Source: Bdellovibrionaceae bacterium UBA6776
GTDB taxonomy: Bacteria; Bdellovibrionota; Bdellovibrionia; Bdellovibrionales; UBA1609
Direction of reading: 5' to 3'
NCBI GenBank assembly: GCA_002453155.1
Contig: DKGG01000061.1
Coordinates: 1-25,299 of the forward strand
DNA length: 25,299 bases
Each line of letters starts with the position of its first letter. Within the stretch, counting starts at the first letter, position 1. The position numbers and the translations under genes were made by a program. The notes below the pieces were generated by a model. It was not told where the DNA came from. It saw only the letters and a program-made list of their open reading frames with translations, and did no database searches. This document shows positions 16,523-24,307 of the stretch, in pieces.

Positions 16523-16662
16523 CGTTTTTCACCCTTCGTTTAAATCGTTTTTAAGCTCCTTTGGTGTCCCATATTTGAGGCAAAAATGTCCAATAAAACC
16601 GTGGAAAATCGGGGGAAAACGGGGTCTATTGGCCTGATCGATGGCCATTGAAGGAGAATCCA

Positions 16663-17076
16663 ATGAAAGTTTCAGGACAATGCCTGTGTGGAAAATCAAA
16701 ATTTACGGCGACTTTGAAAGAAAAGCATTTCGATGCCTGCCACTGCTCGATGTGCCGAAAGTGGGCGGGAAGTTCGTTGATGGTGGTGAATGCCTCTGAG
16801 GGTTTGGAGTTTGAGGACGACAAATTTGTGACTCTTTATGACTCGAGCGATTGGGCCGAACGGGGCTTTTGCGGAAACTGTGGAAGCAATCTGTTTTACC
16901 GAACGAAGGACGGAAGTTACACCGGAGTGCCCTATGGGCTTTTGGACGATCAAGAAGGTTTTGATTTCACCATGCAGATTTTTGTGGAACGCAAGCCCAG
17001 CACTTATGATTTTGCCAATAAAACCAAGACGATGACCGGGGATGAGGTCTTTGCCGCTTTTGCCAAAAAGGACTGA
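16663..17076 (+). CDS. GFA/CENP-V domain zinc-binding protein
   Basis: The 137-aa protein has the cysteine pattern of the glutathione-dependent formaldehyde-activating (GFA) family: Cys7-X-Cys9 in GQCLCGKSKF, Cys26, Cys28 and Cys31 in DACHCSMCRKWAG, and Cys70-X2-Cys73 in GFCGNCGSNLFY, binding two zinc ions. Members add glutathione to formaldehyde or have unknown roles, so the substrate here is open. It is cytoplasmic. I chose the ATG at 16663 because AAGGAG lies six bases before it; a TTG five codons upstream would swallow that site. It is a single gene 58 bases ahead of ssrA. Confidence 0.9.
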   Translation: MKVSGQCLCGKSKFTATLKEKHFDACHCSMCRKWAGSSLMVVNASEGLEFEDDKFVTLYDSSDWAERGFCGNCGSNLFYRTKDGSYTGVPYGLLDDQEGFDFTMQIFVERKPSTYDFANKTKTMTGDEVFAAFAKKD

Positions 17077-17134
17077 GACCCTTTTTCATCGAGTTTTTCA
17101 GCGGTTTGTGGTAGATTGAGGAGTTTCCAGAAAT

Positions 17135-17487
17135 GGGGGCGACATGGCTTCGACGTGGGTATTGAAGCTTTGGGAGCATGCAGGGGCGCACGAGGTCCTC
17201 TCTAAAAACGTGCACAATTGTAATTGGCAACGATTACGCACTAGCTGCCTAATTTAGAGTAGCTCACTGAACCGGTGTTGCGATGACGAACCCGGGGAAG
17301 TGTCACTTTAGTCATCTCGTTTGAAAGTTGTTTTCTCCAGGGCTTTCGAATTAAATTTTCTGGGGGACGGATTGAGAAAAGTTTGTTCTTCGACGTTTCT
17401 CTTTCTTTGATAAATGAAGAACTAAGCATGTAGCGCCCAACAGTGGATCGCTTGCGGACGCGGGTTCGATTCCCGCCGCCTCCACCA
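17135..17487 (+). ncRNA. ssrA: tmRNA (tag peptide GNDYALAA)
   Basis: This is transfer-messenger RNA, which with SmpB frees stalled ribosomes and tags the unfinished protein for proteolysis. The 5' end GGGGGCG (17135-17141) pairs with CGCCTCC (17477-17483) to make the acceptor stem, followed by A and a genome-encoded CCA. The T-arm is GCGGG/CCCGC around TTCGATT (17460-17476). The conserved GGCTTCGACG block follows the 5' stem. The tag frame reads GNDYALAA then TAA (17226-17252). The resume codon is therefore GGC (Gly) rather than the usual GCA (Ala). The gene is intact although an integrase sits just after it, as expected when the island restores the 3' end. Confidence 0.97.
17460..17487 (+). 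other. Putative island attachment site (attL) at the ssrA 3' end
   Basis: The T-arm, acceptor strand and CCA of tmRNA form the usual target of tyrosine recombinases, and an integrase gene starts shortly after them on the same strand. I infer that the crossover lies in this segment. No second copy of the sequence is present in the window, so the exact core and the right end of the island cannot be defined. Confidence 0.55.
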
Positions 17488-17533
17488 TTGCATCGCGTTA
17501 ATTCAATAAAATCATAGGTTTAGGGAACTGGAC

Positions 17534-17560
17534 GGGGTCCAAAATGACCCCCCTGGACCC
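17534..17560 (+). promoter_or_regulatory. Mutually exclusive hairpins in the integrase leader
   Basis: GGGGTC (17534-17539) can pair with GACCCC (17546-17551), while the overlapping GGGTCC (17535-17540) can pair with GGACCC (17555-17560). Only one can form at a time. The element lies between the tmRNA end and the integrase start. It could be a regulatory leader or repeated integrase/excisionase binding half-sites; TGGAC occurs twice here in direct orientation. Function is unknown. Confidence 0.35.
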
Positions 17561-17608
17561 ATGTTTCTCTTAGGCTCAGGGGCAACCCAGCCGATAAAGG
17601 AGATAACT

Positions 17609-18769
17609 ATGGGCTATAGAATTAAGGCGTTGCCAAACAAAAAATCAGAACCCAACTACAAGATTCAGTATCGAACTTATGTAGGTGGACAACGTAAAGA
17701 CACTGATATCAAAAGACGTAAATGGTACGAACATGGTTTCAATATCGATATGACTTTTGAAGAAGCCAAAGAACGCGCAAAGCAACTCAACGCCCAAGCA
17801 AAACTAAAACGAGAACAAGAAGCACGAGTCAAAATCGATAAACGGTTTGAGAAAGAGGACGACATTAAGTGTGCTTTCCTTCCTCCCATTCTGGTTGAGG
17901 AGTTTGAATCTAAAGTTCTATTCCGTGGAGTCTACGGAGACCCTGAAAGAATCAAGCGATCTAAAACAATGAGTCACTGGCGAGCGGCCAAGAGAGTGAT
18001 TCGAGCCGTACAACTTGATCCTTCAAATTATGAAGACGAGTACATGGCTTTTTACGATTACTTTCAACAACACGAATGGTCCATCTCTTATGTAGAAAAA
18101 GTCTTAAAGCTTTTGAATAGGTGGGGATTCTACTGTTCCAAAAAACAAAACAAAGCCTTTCTTCCGATGCCTGCTCCACGAGGTAGAGATCGTCAAAGAA
18201 TCGCTGATGCGTATTATGACTCAGAGAAAACTAAGAAAGAGTCGGCCCCGTTGTCCCCCGATCAATTGGAAAAGGCCAAGAGTTTATTCATGGAGGAAAA
18301 CTACAATTGGCTATTGGTCTCCATTTGGTTCGGCCTTAGACCAATTGAGATCGACAATTTAAAATCACCACAGGGAAAACTATGGGATCTTGTAGAAGAG
18401 TCAGGATACATGGTTCTAAAAGTCTACCAGTCAAAACTCTCAAATCTTGATCGAGATAAAAGGTGGAAATACGTTCCTTGTCTTTTTCCTGAACAAGAGA
18501 ATCTTATTGAGCTAATTCAAGAAGGAAATTTTAAAAGACCACTCTCAAAGACAATCAAAAAACATATTAACGAAGATACGACTTGCTATGGAGGCAGAAA
18601 AGGTTTCACAAATCTGATGCTTGATAGAGGCGTGCCTCTTGAAGCTGTCTCTTCTTATCTTGGCCACCAGTCAATTGACCGTACATGGATTACTTACAGA
18701 GATAAAAATAAAGTATTATTACCAATTGATGAAAAGAAAGTCGTTAAGATTAAGAGGACGGGATCATAA
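17609..18769 (+). CDS. Tyrosine recombinase (island integrase)
   Basis: This 386-aa site-specific recombinase probably inserts and excises the island at ssrA. It has an N-terminal arm-binding-like domain, a SAM-like core-binding domain (about 90-185) and a catalytic domain from about 215. Catalytic residues seen are Arg244 (WFGLRPIEIDNL), a lysine near 276, Arg330 in CYGGRKGFTNLML, His353 in YLGHQSIDRTW, and the nucleophile Tyr363 (ITYRDK). The usual H-x-x-R box is Y-x-x-R (Tyr327), a tolerated but less common change. I chose the ATG at 17609, with AAAGGAG six bases upstream; an in-frame start at 17561 lies in the leader hairpin region. The gene points away from ssrA. Confidence 0.93.
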   Translation: MGYRIKALPNKKSEPNYKIQYRTYVGGQRKDTDIKRRKWYEHGFNIDMTFEEAKERAKQLNAQAKLKREQEARVKIDKRFEKEDDIKCAFLPPILVEEFESKVLFRGVYGDPERIKRSKTMSHWRAAKRVIRAVQLDPSNYEDEYMAFYDYFQQHEWSISYVEKVLKLLNRWGFYCSKKQNKAFLPMPAPRGRDRQRIADAYYDSEKTKKESAPLSPDQLEKAKSLFMEENYNWLLVSIWFGLRPIEIDNLKSPQGKLWDLVEESGYMVLKVYQSKLSNLDRDKRWKYVPCLFPEQENLIELIQEGNFKRPLSKTIKKHINEDTTCYGGRKGFTNLMLDRGVPLEAVSSYLGHQSIDRTWITYRDKNKVLLPIDEKKVVKIKRTGS

Positions 18770-18845
18770 AGAAGCGGACGAGAAAAATGGCTGTCAAATA
18801 TTTAATATATTGAATTTTTTCTTGTTTATAGTATTTTATTCCGCA

Positions 18846-19208
18846 ATGAGAGCTTTATTGGTCGTCTATTTTATATTCTGCATTATTGTTGATCCGTGGG
18901 TTGATAGTGTCAGCTTAGAGTTTGATTCTCATGTTACTACTGGGCAAATAACAAATATAACTGTTTCTCAAAACTCAGAAGCAACACAGGTATTAAATCT
19001 TACTAAAAATCATGAATCTCATCAACATAACGACTGTCCTGAGAGTTGTCCAGAACATACATGTCACCTTGGGCATTGCGGAGTTTTAATTAGCAGTAGG
19101 ATACATTTTCTACCCGCGATCTTTATTGAACAATTCAGTGAATACCGCCAGAGTATTCCGAATGGTCCTGAGTTTGGAATCAGAAGACCTCCTAAATCTA
19201 ATGCATAG
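18846..19208 (+). CDS. Small exported His/Cys-rich protein, CzcI-like
   Basis: The proposed 120-aa product starts MRALLVVYFIFCIIV, a signal peptide or membrane anchor. It has a metal-binding-looking centre NHESHQHNDCPESCPEHTCH and ends with PEFGIRRPPKSNA. This layout (short exported protein, His/Cys cluster, proline/arginine tail) resembles CzcI-type proteins found at the head of czc operons, where they bind or sense metal in the periplasm. That assignment comes from layout, not close identity. The reading frame is open further upstream, but only by overlapping the integrase. The ATG at 18846 lacks a good ribosome site, so the start is uncertain. The channel gene begins 89 bases downstream. 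Confidence 0.6.
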   Translation: MRALLVVYFIFCIIVDPWVDSVSLEFDSHVTTGQITNITVSQNSEATQVLNLTKNHESHQHNDCPESCPEHTCHLGHCGVLISSRIHFLPAIFIEQFSEYRQSIPNGPEFGIRRPPKSNA

Positions 19209-19210
19209 AT

Positions 19211-19273
19211 CCGCATAACCTATTTTCGTAACATCCATTATATATATCCACATGGTCATTCGTGATTATGCGG
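19211..19273 (+). promoter_or_regulatory. 8-bp inverted repeat in the czcC leader
   Basis: CCGCATAA (19211-19218) and TTATGCGG (19266-19273) are exact complements separated by 47 AT-rich bases, ending 24 bases before the channel gene. The stretch includes an alternating TATATATA run. It may be a leader structure or a pair of operator half-sites for metal control. I see no NiCo riboswitch pattern. Chance cannot be excluded. Confidence 0.3.
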
Positions 19274-19297
19274 GAGAGCATCCATAAGGAGAAACCC

Positions 19298-20527
19298 ATG
19301 AGACTTAAGCTATTGTTAGGTTTAATCACCTTGCTTTTGTCACATTTTTCTTTTGCGCAGGAGGATGCTAATAGCTCCTCCTGTCAGAAGCCTAGTGACA
19401 AGAACAAGTTATTTTGGTGCCTAGTAAAAAACAAACCCGAAGTGAAACTGCAAGAGATTGATATAAAAGTTCACGAAAATGCAATCTCTGAAGCTAATCA
19501 AATGCCAAATCCAGAATTGGAGGTTGAATCAATTGACAACAAGGCTGGTGGTTTAACAAGTGAAGTAACTTTGAAACACACTTTCGAACTAGGAGGGAAA
19601 CGTAGTTCAAGAGAACAAGTTGCTGTTGCTGAAAAGGGAATATCTGAAACTCAACATTTAGCCGAATTGGAAGAAGCAGCTAGAGAATTCGCCATCAACA
19701 TTTATAGGCTTCGACAGCTCAAGACAGAGCTTGAGCTTGCCAATGAAAATCTTGAAACATTTAGGAATATACAAAGACAGTATAAGAAACTAGGTAGAAT
19801 GAATCCTGAACAATCGGTTTCTGTCTCTGTTTTCGAAATTGCGGAACAGGAAACTGAACTTAAAAGAGAAGCACTGATCCAGGAAAAAAAACAAATATTG
19901 AGCCAGTTTCAAGCAATTCTTGGAAAAGGTTTTTCTCTAAATGAAGAATTACTACCTGATCTCAAAAGTGAATGGCCAACTATTGATGTCGATGAAATTA
20001 GAAACTCAACTCATTTGAATCTCAATAGAGAAGTAGATTTGGCCGTTGCTAAGTACGGTCTGGCGAAATCCGAGTCCTGGCCAAATCTTTCAATTGGTCC
20101 TAAATTTGAGCAAACTACAGGAAATATAAATGAGACAACGTTCGGTGTAGCACTTAGCATGCCTCTTCCAATACTTAACTTGAATGGTGGAGGTCGAGCT
20201 AAAGCATCTAGTGAACTTCAGAAAGTTGAATTGCAAAAGAAGCTTATTTCAGATCGACTAGAGCAATATAAAAACTTTCTTCTAAACTCGTACATTTCGT
20301 CCTCTGCAATTGTGCAAAAGTCGATTAAGCGAGCAAATATTCAAAAGCGTCATAAAAATCTTCACACTCTTTTGAATAGAGGTGTTGTTAATTCGGCTCT
20401 TGTTATTGAGATGCACAGAGAAGTTTTTGAGTTCTACGAAGGATTGCATGAGCATGAACTCAAGGCCATAGATGCATTGTGGAGACTTTACGCACTGAAG
20501 GGCACCTTACGGAAAGAGGAGATTTAA
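19298..20527 (+). CDS. czcC: CzcC-like outer-membrane channel of an RND metal efflux pump
   Basis: The 409-aa protein is a TolC-family outer-membrane factor, the exit duct of a tripartite metal pump. A signal peptide (LLLSHFSFA-QED) is followed by the typical start of CzcC proteins: a KLFWCLVKNKPEV segment, then AISEANQMPNPELEVE, the conserved N-P-E turn of this family. Two long helical stretches (about 115-195 and 290-385) give the coiled-coil tunnel. WPNLSIGPKFEQT and GVALSMPLPILNLNGG mark the second repeat's strands; the latter is a family hallmark. I chose the ATG at 19298, with AAGGAG six bases before it, rather than an upstream in-frame start at 19262. The adaptor-like gene starts only three bases after its stop. 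Confidence 0.9.
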   Translation: MRLKLLLGLITLLLSHFSFAQEDANSSSCQKPSDKNKLFWCLVKNKPEVKLQEIDIKVHENAISEANQMPNPELEVESIDNKAGGLTSEVTLKHTFELGGKRSSREQVAVAEKGISETQHLAELEEAAREFAINIYRLRQLKTELELANENLETFRNIQRQYKKLGRMNPEQSVSVSVFEIAEQETELKREALIQEKKQILSQFQAILGKGFSLNEELLPDLKSEWPTIDVDEIRNSTHLNLNREVDLAVAKYGLAKSESWPNLSIGPKFEQTTGNINETTFGVALSMPLPILNLNGGGRAKASSELQKVELQKKLISDRLEQYKNFLLNSYISSSAIVQKSIKRANIQKRHKNLHTLLNRGVVNSALVIEMHREVFEFYEGLHEHELKAIDALWRLYALKGTLRKEEI

Positions 20528-20530
20528 ACA

Positions 20531-21142
20531 ATGAATACTTTAGTAATCTTAATTGCAGCAATGTCTATTGGTCTTTTTTCAAACTACACTTCAGCTGAAG
20601 AGGGGCATAGTCATAGCAAAGAAACTGAAAGTCATAAAGAAGACCATGAGCATGAAAAGAGTCATGGAGGTGAAGAAGATCACGAGCATGACCATAAGCG
20701 TGAACAAGAAAATGGCAAGCATGGTGGACATGATGAAGGCGAGTCTGAGGGCTCGCATGGGCATGAGCACGGAGAGGAGTCTTTTGGCAAAGGAAAGGCA
20801 ATTACCGCAGTATACAATGAAGGAGAAAAATTTAAACTCTCAAGTGAATCTGAAAAGCTGCTAGGTATAAAAGCTACTTCGCTTAAACAATCTGACAATG
20901 GAAAATTTAAGATTTCGAATGATTCTTTGGTTCGCTACCAAAATCACCTGGGCGTATTTATCAAAGAAGACGGCTGGTTCGTACTCATCAATTTGGACAA
21001 TGTTAAACAAACAGAAACCTATGTTCTCATTGAGTCATCTCGACTTAAAGATGGAATGCAGGTTGTTAGTTCTGGAGTTCCTCTATTAAGAGTTGCCCAT
21101 CTACAGGCATCTGGACAGGGTGGCAAAGGGCACGCCCACTAA
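20531..21142 (+). CDS. Short His-rich adaptor-like protein of the metal efflux operon
   Basis: The 203-aa protein occupies the czcB position between channel and pump genes but is about half the size of a normal periplasmic adaptor. A signal peptide (NYTSA-EEG) leads into a His/Glu/Asp/Gly-rich segment (residues 26-80, fourteen His), likely to bind zinc or similar ions. Residues about 95-190 resemble the membrane-proximal end of CzcB-type adaptors: ISNDSLVRYQNHLGVFIKED, then SSRLKDGMQVVSSGVPLLRV, and a GHAH tail. I see no lipoyl/barrel-sandwich domain and no alpha-helical hairpin, the parts that normally contact the channel. The gene is open and well spaced (AGGAG nine bases before the ATG), so this is not an obvious frameshift remnant. 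It may be a metallochaperone or a minimal adaptor. Confidence 0.75.
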   Translation: MNTLVILIAAMSIGLFSNYTSAEEGHSHSKETESHKEDHEHEKSHGGEEDHEHDHKREQENGKHGGHDEGESEGSHGHEHGEESFGKGKAITAVYNEGEKFKLSSESEKLLGIKATSLKQSDNGKFKISNDSLVRYQNHLGVFIKEDGWFVLINLDNVKQTETYVLIESSRLKDGMQVVSSGVPLLRVAHLQASGQGGKGHAH

Positions 21143-21153
21143 GGAGTTGATTC

Positions 21154-24100
21154 ATGTTAAATAAATTTATTAAAACTGCAATATATAGCAAAGGTCTTAC
21201 CTTTACACTCACTCTTGTGGCAATTTTTGCTGGTTGGATGTCATTCCAAGTATTGCCTATAGATGCCGTGCCAGACATCACAAATGTTCAAGTTCAAGTC
21301 AACACTGCTGTTGAAGGCTTAATTCCAGAAGAAATCGAGAAATTCATAACCTATCCTGTTGAAAGTGAAATGGGTGGGATACCTGATGTTGACGAAATTC
21401 GTTCGATTACACGGTTCGGACTCTCACAAGTGACAATCATTTTTGAAGAAGGCAGTGACATATATAGGGCACGACAATTGGTGTCCGAAAAACTGCAATC
21501 AATTAAGGATGATTTACCTGGAGGAGTACAACCTAAACTAGGACCTATCACAACAGGCTTAGGTGAGATTTATTTCTATGCACTAGAGGCAAAAGAAGAA
21601 GCTCATGGACAAAAACGACTCGAACAACTCATGGAGTTAAGAGCAATTAATGAGTGGTTGATTAAACCGAGATTGTTAACTGTGAAAGGGGTAGCTGAAG
21701 TCAATGCAATAGGCGGCTATGAGAAAGAGTATTTCGTTAAACCACGCCTAAAAGACTTATCTAAGTATGGTATTCATCTTCATGAAGTAGTCGAAGCTAT
21801 TGAGAGGAATAATCGAAACACTGGCGGCGGCTATATACAGCAGACGGCCGAACAACTTTTGATTCAGGCCACGGGACTTGTTCGCTCCCCTAAAGATATT
21901 GAAGGCATTGTTATTAAAAAATTGCCCAATTTTAAAACCGTTACAGTTGGTGACATAGCAACGGTTTCTCTTGATAGAGAATTAAGGACCGGAGCGGCTC
22001 TGGTAAATGGTCAAGAAAGTATAATCGGGACAACTCTAATGCTTTTGGGTGAGAATAGCAGAACAGTTGCTCTCGATATTGAGGACAAGATAAAAGAAAT
22101 TAGAAAAAGTATCCCTGACTGGGTTAAGCTTGAAACTCTTTATAATAGGTCTGAGTTGGTAAATAGCACTTTGGGAACCGTAGAAAAAAATCTACTTTTC
22201 GGTGCTTTTCTAGTGGCCCTAATTCTTTTAGTTATCATTGGTAATTTTCGGGTAGCGATAATCACCGCGATCACTATTCCTTTATCTCTTTTAACTACTT
22301 TCATACTTATGCGCTATTTTAATGTTTCAGGTAATTTAATGAGTCTAGGTGCTTTGGACTTTGGGATTATTATTGATGGTGCTGTCATTGTTATGGACAA
22401 CTGTGTTCGATTTGTGTCGAAAAAGGCAAAAGAACTTGGTCGTCCACTGACTCGTGACGAAATAAGGAAAAGCGTATTAGAAGCAACTATAGAAATTCGT
22501 TCTGCTGCGGGTTTTGGTCAAATGATTATTATAGTTGTTTTTCTTCCCATTTTTGCCTTAACTGGTGTAGAGGCAAAAATGTTTATTCCAATGGCAGCGG
22601 CATTTTGCTTTGCTCTTGGATCTGCCTTTATTTTTTCTTTTACAACCATCCCTGCGCTTGCTGCGAGCTTCCTTTCTGGTAGCGCATCATTGAAGCAGCC
22701 CTGGATAATGTCTCAGATTGAAAAGCTTTATAGCCCCATTATTCAAATGGCACTTAAAATGAAACTTTTTATAGCAGCTATAGGGGTAGCAGCGATTGCA
22801 TTGGGACTAATATTGTTTTCGTTTTTAGGATCAGATTTCTTACCTCAATTGGATGAGGGATCAATTGCAGCTCAATTTGTTAGACCAACAAATATCAGCA
22901 TTGATCAATCTGTGGAGATGCAAAAGCTCTCGGAGAAAGTCATTTTGGATTTTCCTGAGGTTGGTCGAGTTCTTTCTCGAATAGGAACCGCAGAAGTTGC
23001 AACAGATCCTATGGGTCCGAACATTTCTGACACCTATATTTTGTTAAAAGACAAAAGAGAGTGGCAAGAAAAGGATGGGCACAGGAGAACCAAGAATGAA
23101 CTTATCAGGGACATCAAGGCCAAACTAGAGTCTCTTATCCCTGGACAGACAATCATATTTTCACAACCTATTCAGTTACGGTTCAATGAACTCTTAGAGG
23201 GTGTTAGAGCAGATGTTGCATTAAAAGTATTCGGTGAAGACATGGATGAGATTACAGAAGTTGCTGCTCAAGCTGCACAGATCATTGGACGAATTCAAGG
23301 CGTTGGTGAAGCTGAAGAGGAAACTAAAGGAAAATCACCGGTCTTAAGAGTTAATCCGATAAACGCCGAACTTCAGCGTTTAGGACTTGCTAAGGAAAAT
23401 GTACTTTCTACAGCAGAAATCGCCATTGGTGGAAAAGAAGCAGGGAGTTTGTATGAAGGGGTAATGAGGTTCCCCATTGTTGTTCGATTGAATGAAAATG
23501 ATCGTTCAAGCTTGGCATCAATAAGAGAAGTTCCAGTCGGTGTTGGCGAGAACTTCACAATTCCTATAAAGGATCTAGCGGAAGTTAAGATTGAAGAGAC
23601 CTACAGTGATATACGACGAGAGGCTTCTAAGAAGCGTGCGGCGGTTCTCATTAATGTGCGAGGTCGAGATACAGCCAGCTTTGTAGAAGAAGCCAAAGCA
23701 GCAGTTGATAAAGAACTAAAGCTGCCTTCTGGAGTCTATGTTGAATGGGGAGGGAGCTTCAAAAATTTAGAAGAAGCTAGAAATAGGTTAATGGTTGTAG
23801 TTCCACTGGCACTTCTTCTTGTTTTTGTGATGATATTCATGGCATTTAAGAGCCTTACACAGACACTTATTATTTTTGGTTGTATTCCAATGGCCCTTGT
23901 AGGTGGTGTTGTTGGATTGATGCTGAATGGGTTAAATTTTAGTATTTCTGCCGCAATTGGGTTTATTGCACTTTCTGGAATTGCTGTTTTAAATGGTGTC
24001 GTGCTGGTTAGTTATTTCAACAAACTGAAACTGGATGGCCTCACAGGAGATGAATTAATCCGGCAAGGAACCAAGATGAGACTTAGACCCGTCCTGATGA

Positions 24101-24297
24101 CTGCTTCGGCAGCTGCATTTGGTTTCTTACCGATGATGTTGTCCACTGGAAGTGGTGCTGAAGTTCAAAGACCATTGGCTTCAGTGGTAGTTGGAGGAAT
24201 AATCTCAGCGACAATACTCACACTCATTGTTTTGCCAATTGTTTATCGACTACTGGAGAATAGAATGAAGGTAGTTGATTCTGGAATGAGTCACTAA
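21154..24297 (+). CDS. czcA: CzcA-type heavy-metal RND efflux pump
   Basis: The 1047-aa inner-membrane protein uses the proton gradient to export divalent metal ions. It begins like all HME-RND pumps (LPIDAVPDITNVQVQVNT), and has the twelve-helix, two-docking-loop layout with hydrophobic blocks at about 345-385, 395-415, 450-510, 540-560 and 870-1035. The transmembrane-4 motif DFGIIIDGAVIVMDN places Asp402 and Asp408 exactly as in CzcA; the third acidic residue is Asp415 where CzcA has Glu. This fits the divalent (Zn/Co/Cd/Ni) branches rather than CusA-type copper/silver pumps. AAGGAG precedes the ATG and overlaps the stop of the adaptor-like gene. It is complete in length. Confidence 0.96.
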   Translation: MLNKFIKTAIYSKGLTFTLTLVAIFAGWMSFQVLPIDAVPDITNVQVQVNTAVEGLIPEEIEKFITYPVESEMGGIPDVDEIRSITRFGLSQVTIIFEEGSDIYRARQLVSEKLQSIKDDLPGGVQPKLGPITTGLGEIYFYALEAKEEAHGQKRLEQLMELRAINEWLIKPRLLTVKGVAEVNAIGGYEKEYFVKPRLKDLSKYGIHLHEVVEAIERNNRNTGGGYIQQTAEQLLIQATGLVRSPKDIEGIVIKKLPNFKTVTVGDIATVSLDRELRTGAALVNGQESIIGTTLMLLGENSRTVALDIEDKIKEIRKSIPDWVKLETLYNRSELVNSTLGTVEKNLLFGAFLVALILLVIIGNFRVAIITAITIPLSLLTTFILMRYFNVSGNLMSLGALDFGIIIDGAVIVMDNCVRFVSKKAKELGRPLTRDEIRKSVLEATIEIRSAAGFGQMIIIVVFLPIFALTGVEAKMFIPMAAAFCFALGSAFIFSFTTIPALAASFLSGSASLKQPWIMSQIEKLYSPIIQMALKMKLFIAAIGVAAIALGLILFSFLGSDFLPQLDEGSIAAQFVRPTNISIDQSVEMQKLSEKVILDFPEVGRVLSRIGTAEVATDPMGPNISDTYILLKDKREWQEKDGHRRTKNELIRDIKAKLESLIPGQTIIFSQPIQLRFNELLEGVRADVALKVFGEDMDEITEVAAQAAQIIGRIQGVGEAEEETKGKSPVLRVNPINAELQRLGLAKENVLSTAEIAIGGKEAGSLYEGVMRFPIVVRLNENDRSSLASIREVPVGVGENFTIPIKDLAEVKIEETYSDIRREASKKRAAVLINVRGRDTASFVEEAKAAVDKELKLPSGVYVEWGGSFKNLEEARNRLMVVVPLALLLVFVMIFMAFKSLTQTLIIFGCIPMALVGGVVGLMLNGLNFSISAAIGFIALSGIAVLNGVVLVSYFNKLKLDGLTGDELIRQGTKMRLRPVLMTASAAAFGFLPMMLSTGSGAEVQRPLASVVVGGIISATILTLIVLPIVYRLLENRMKVVDSGMSH

Positions 24298-24307
24298 GGA
24301 GTACGTT

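Noticed and set aside
16600..16625. Tandem G/A-rich repeat between pepN and the GFA-type gene
   Set aside because: The two units are short and imperfect and give no clear regulatory signal.
17077..17134. Promoter for ssrA (TAGATT as a -10 at 17112-17117)
   Set aside because: No acceptable -35 lies at the right distance, so I do not list it.
18621..18845. Longer N-terminus for the CzcI-like protein
   Set aside because: Most of it overlaps the integrase coding region in another frame; the hydrophobic start at 18846 fits an exported protein.
19209..19297. NiCo (czcD-type) riboswitch in the efflux operon leader
   Set aside because: The leader is short and AT-rich and shows only one inverted repeat; the conserved junction motifs of that riboswitch are not seen.
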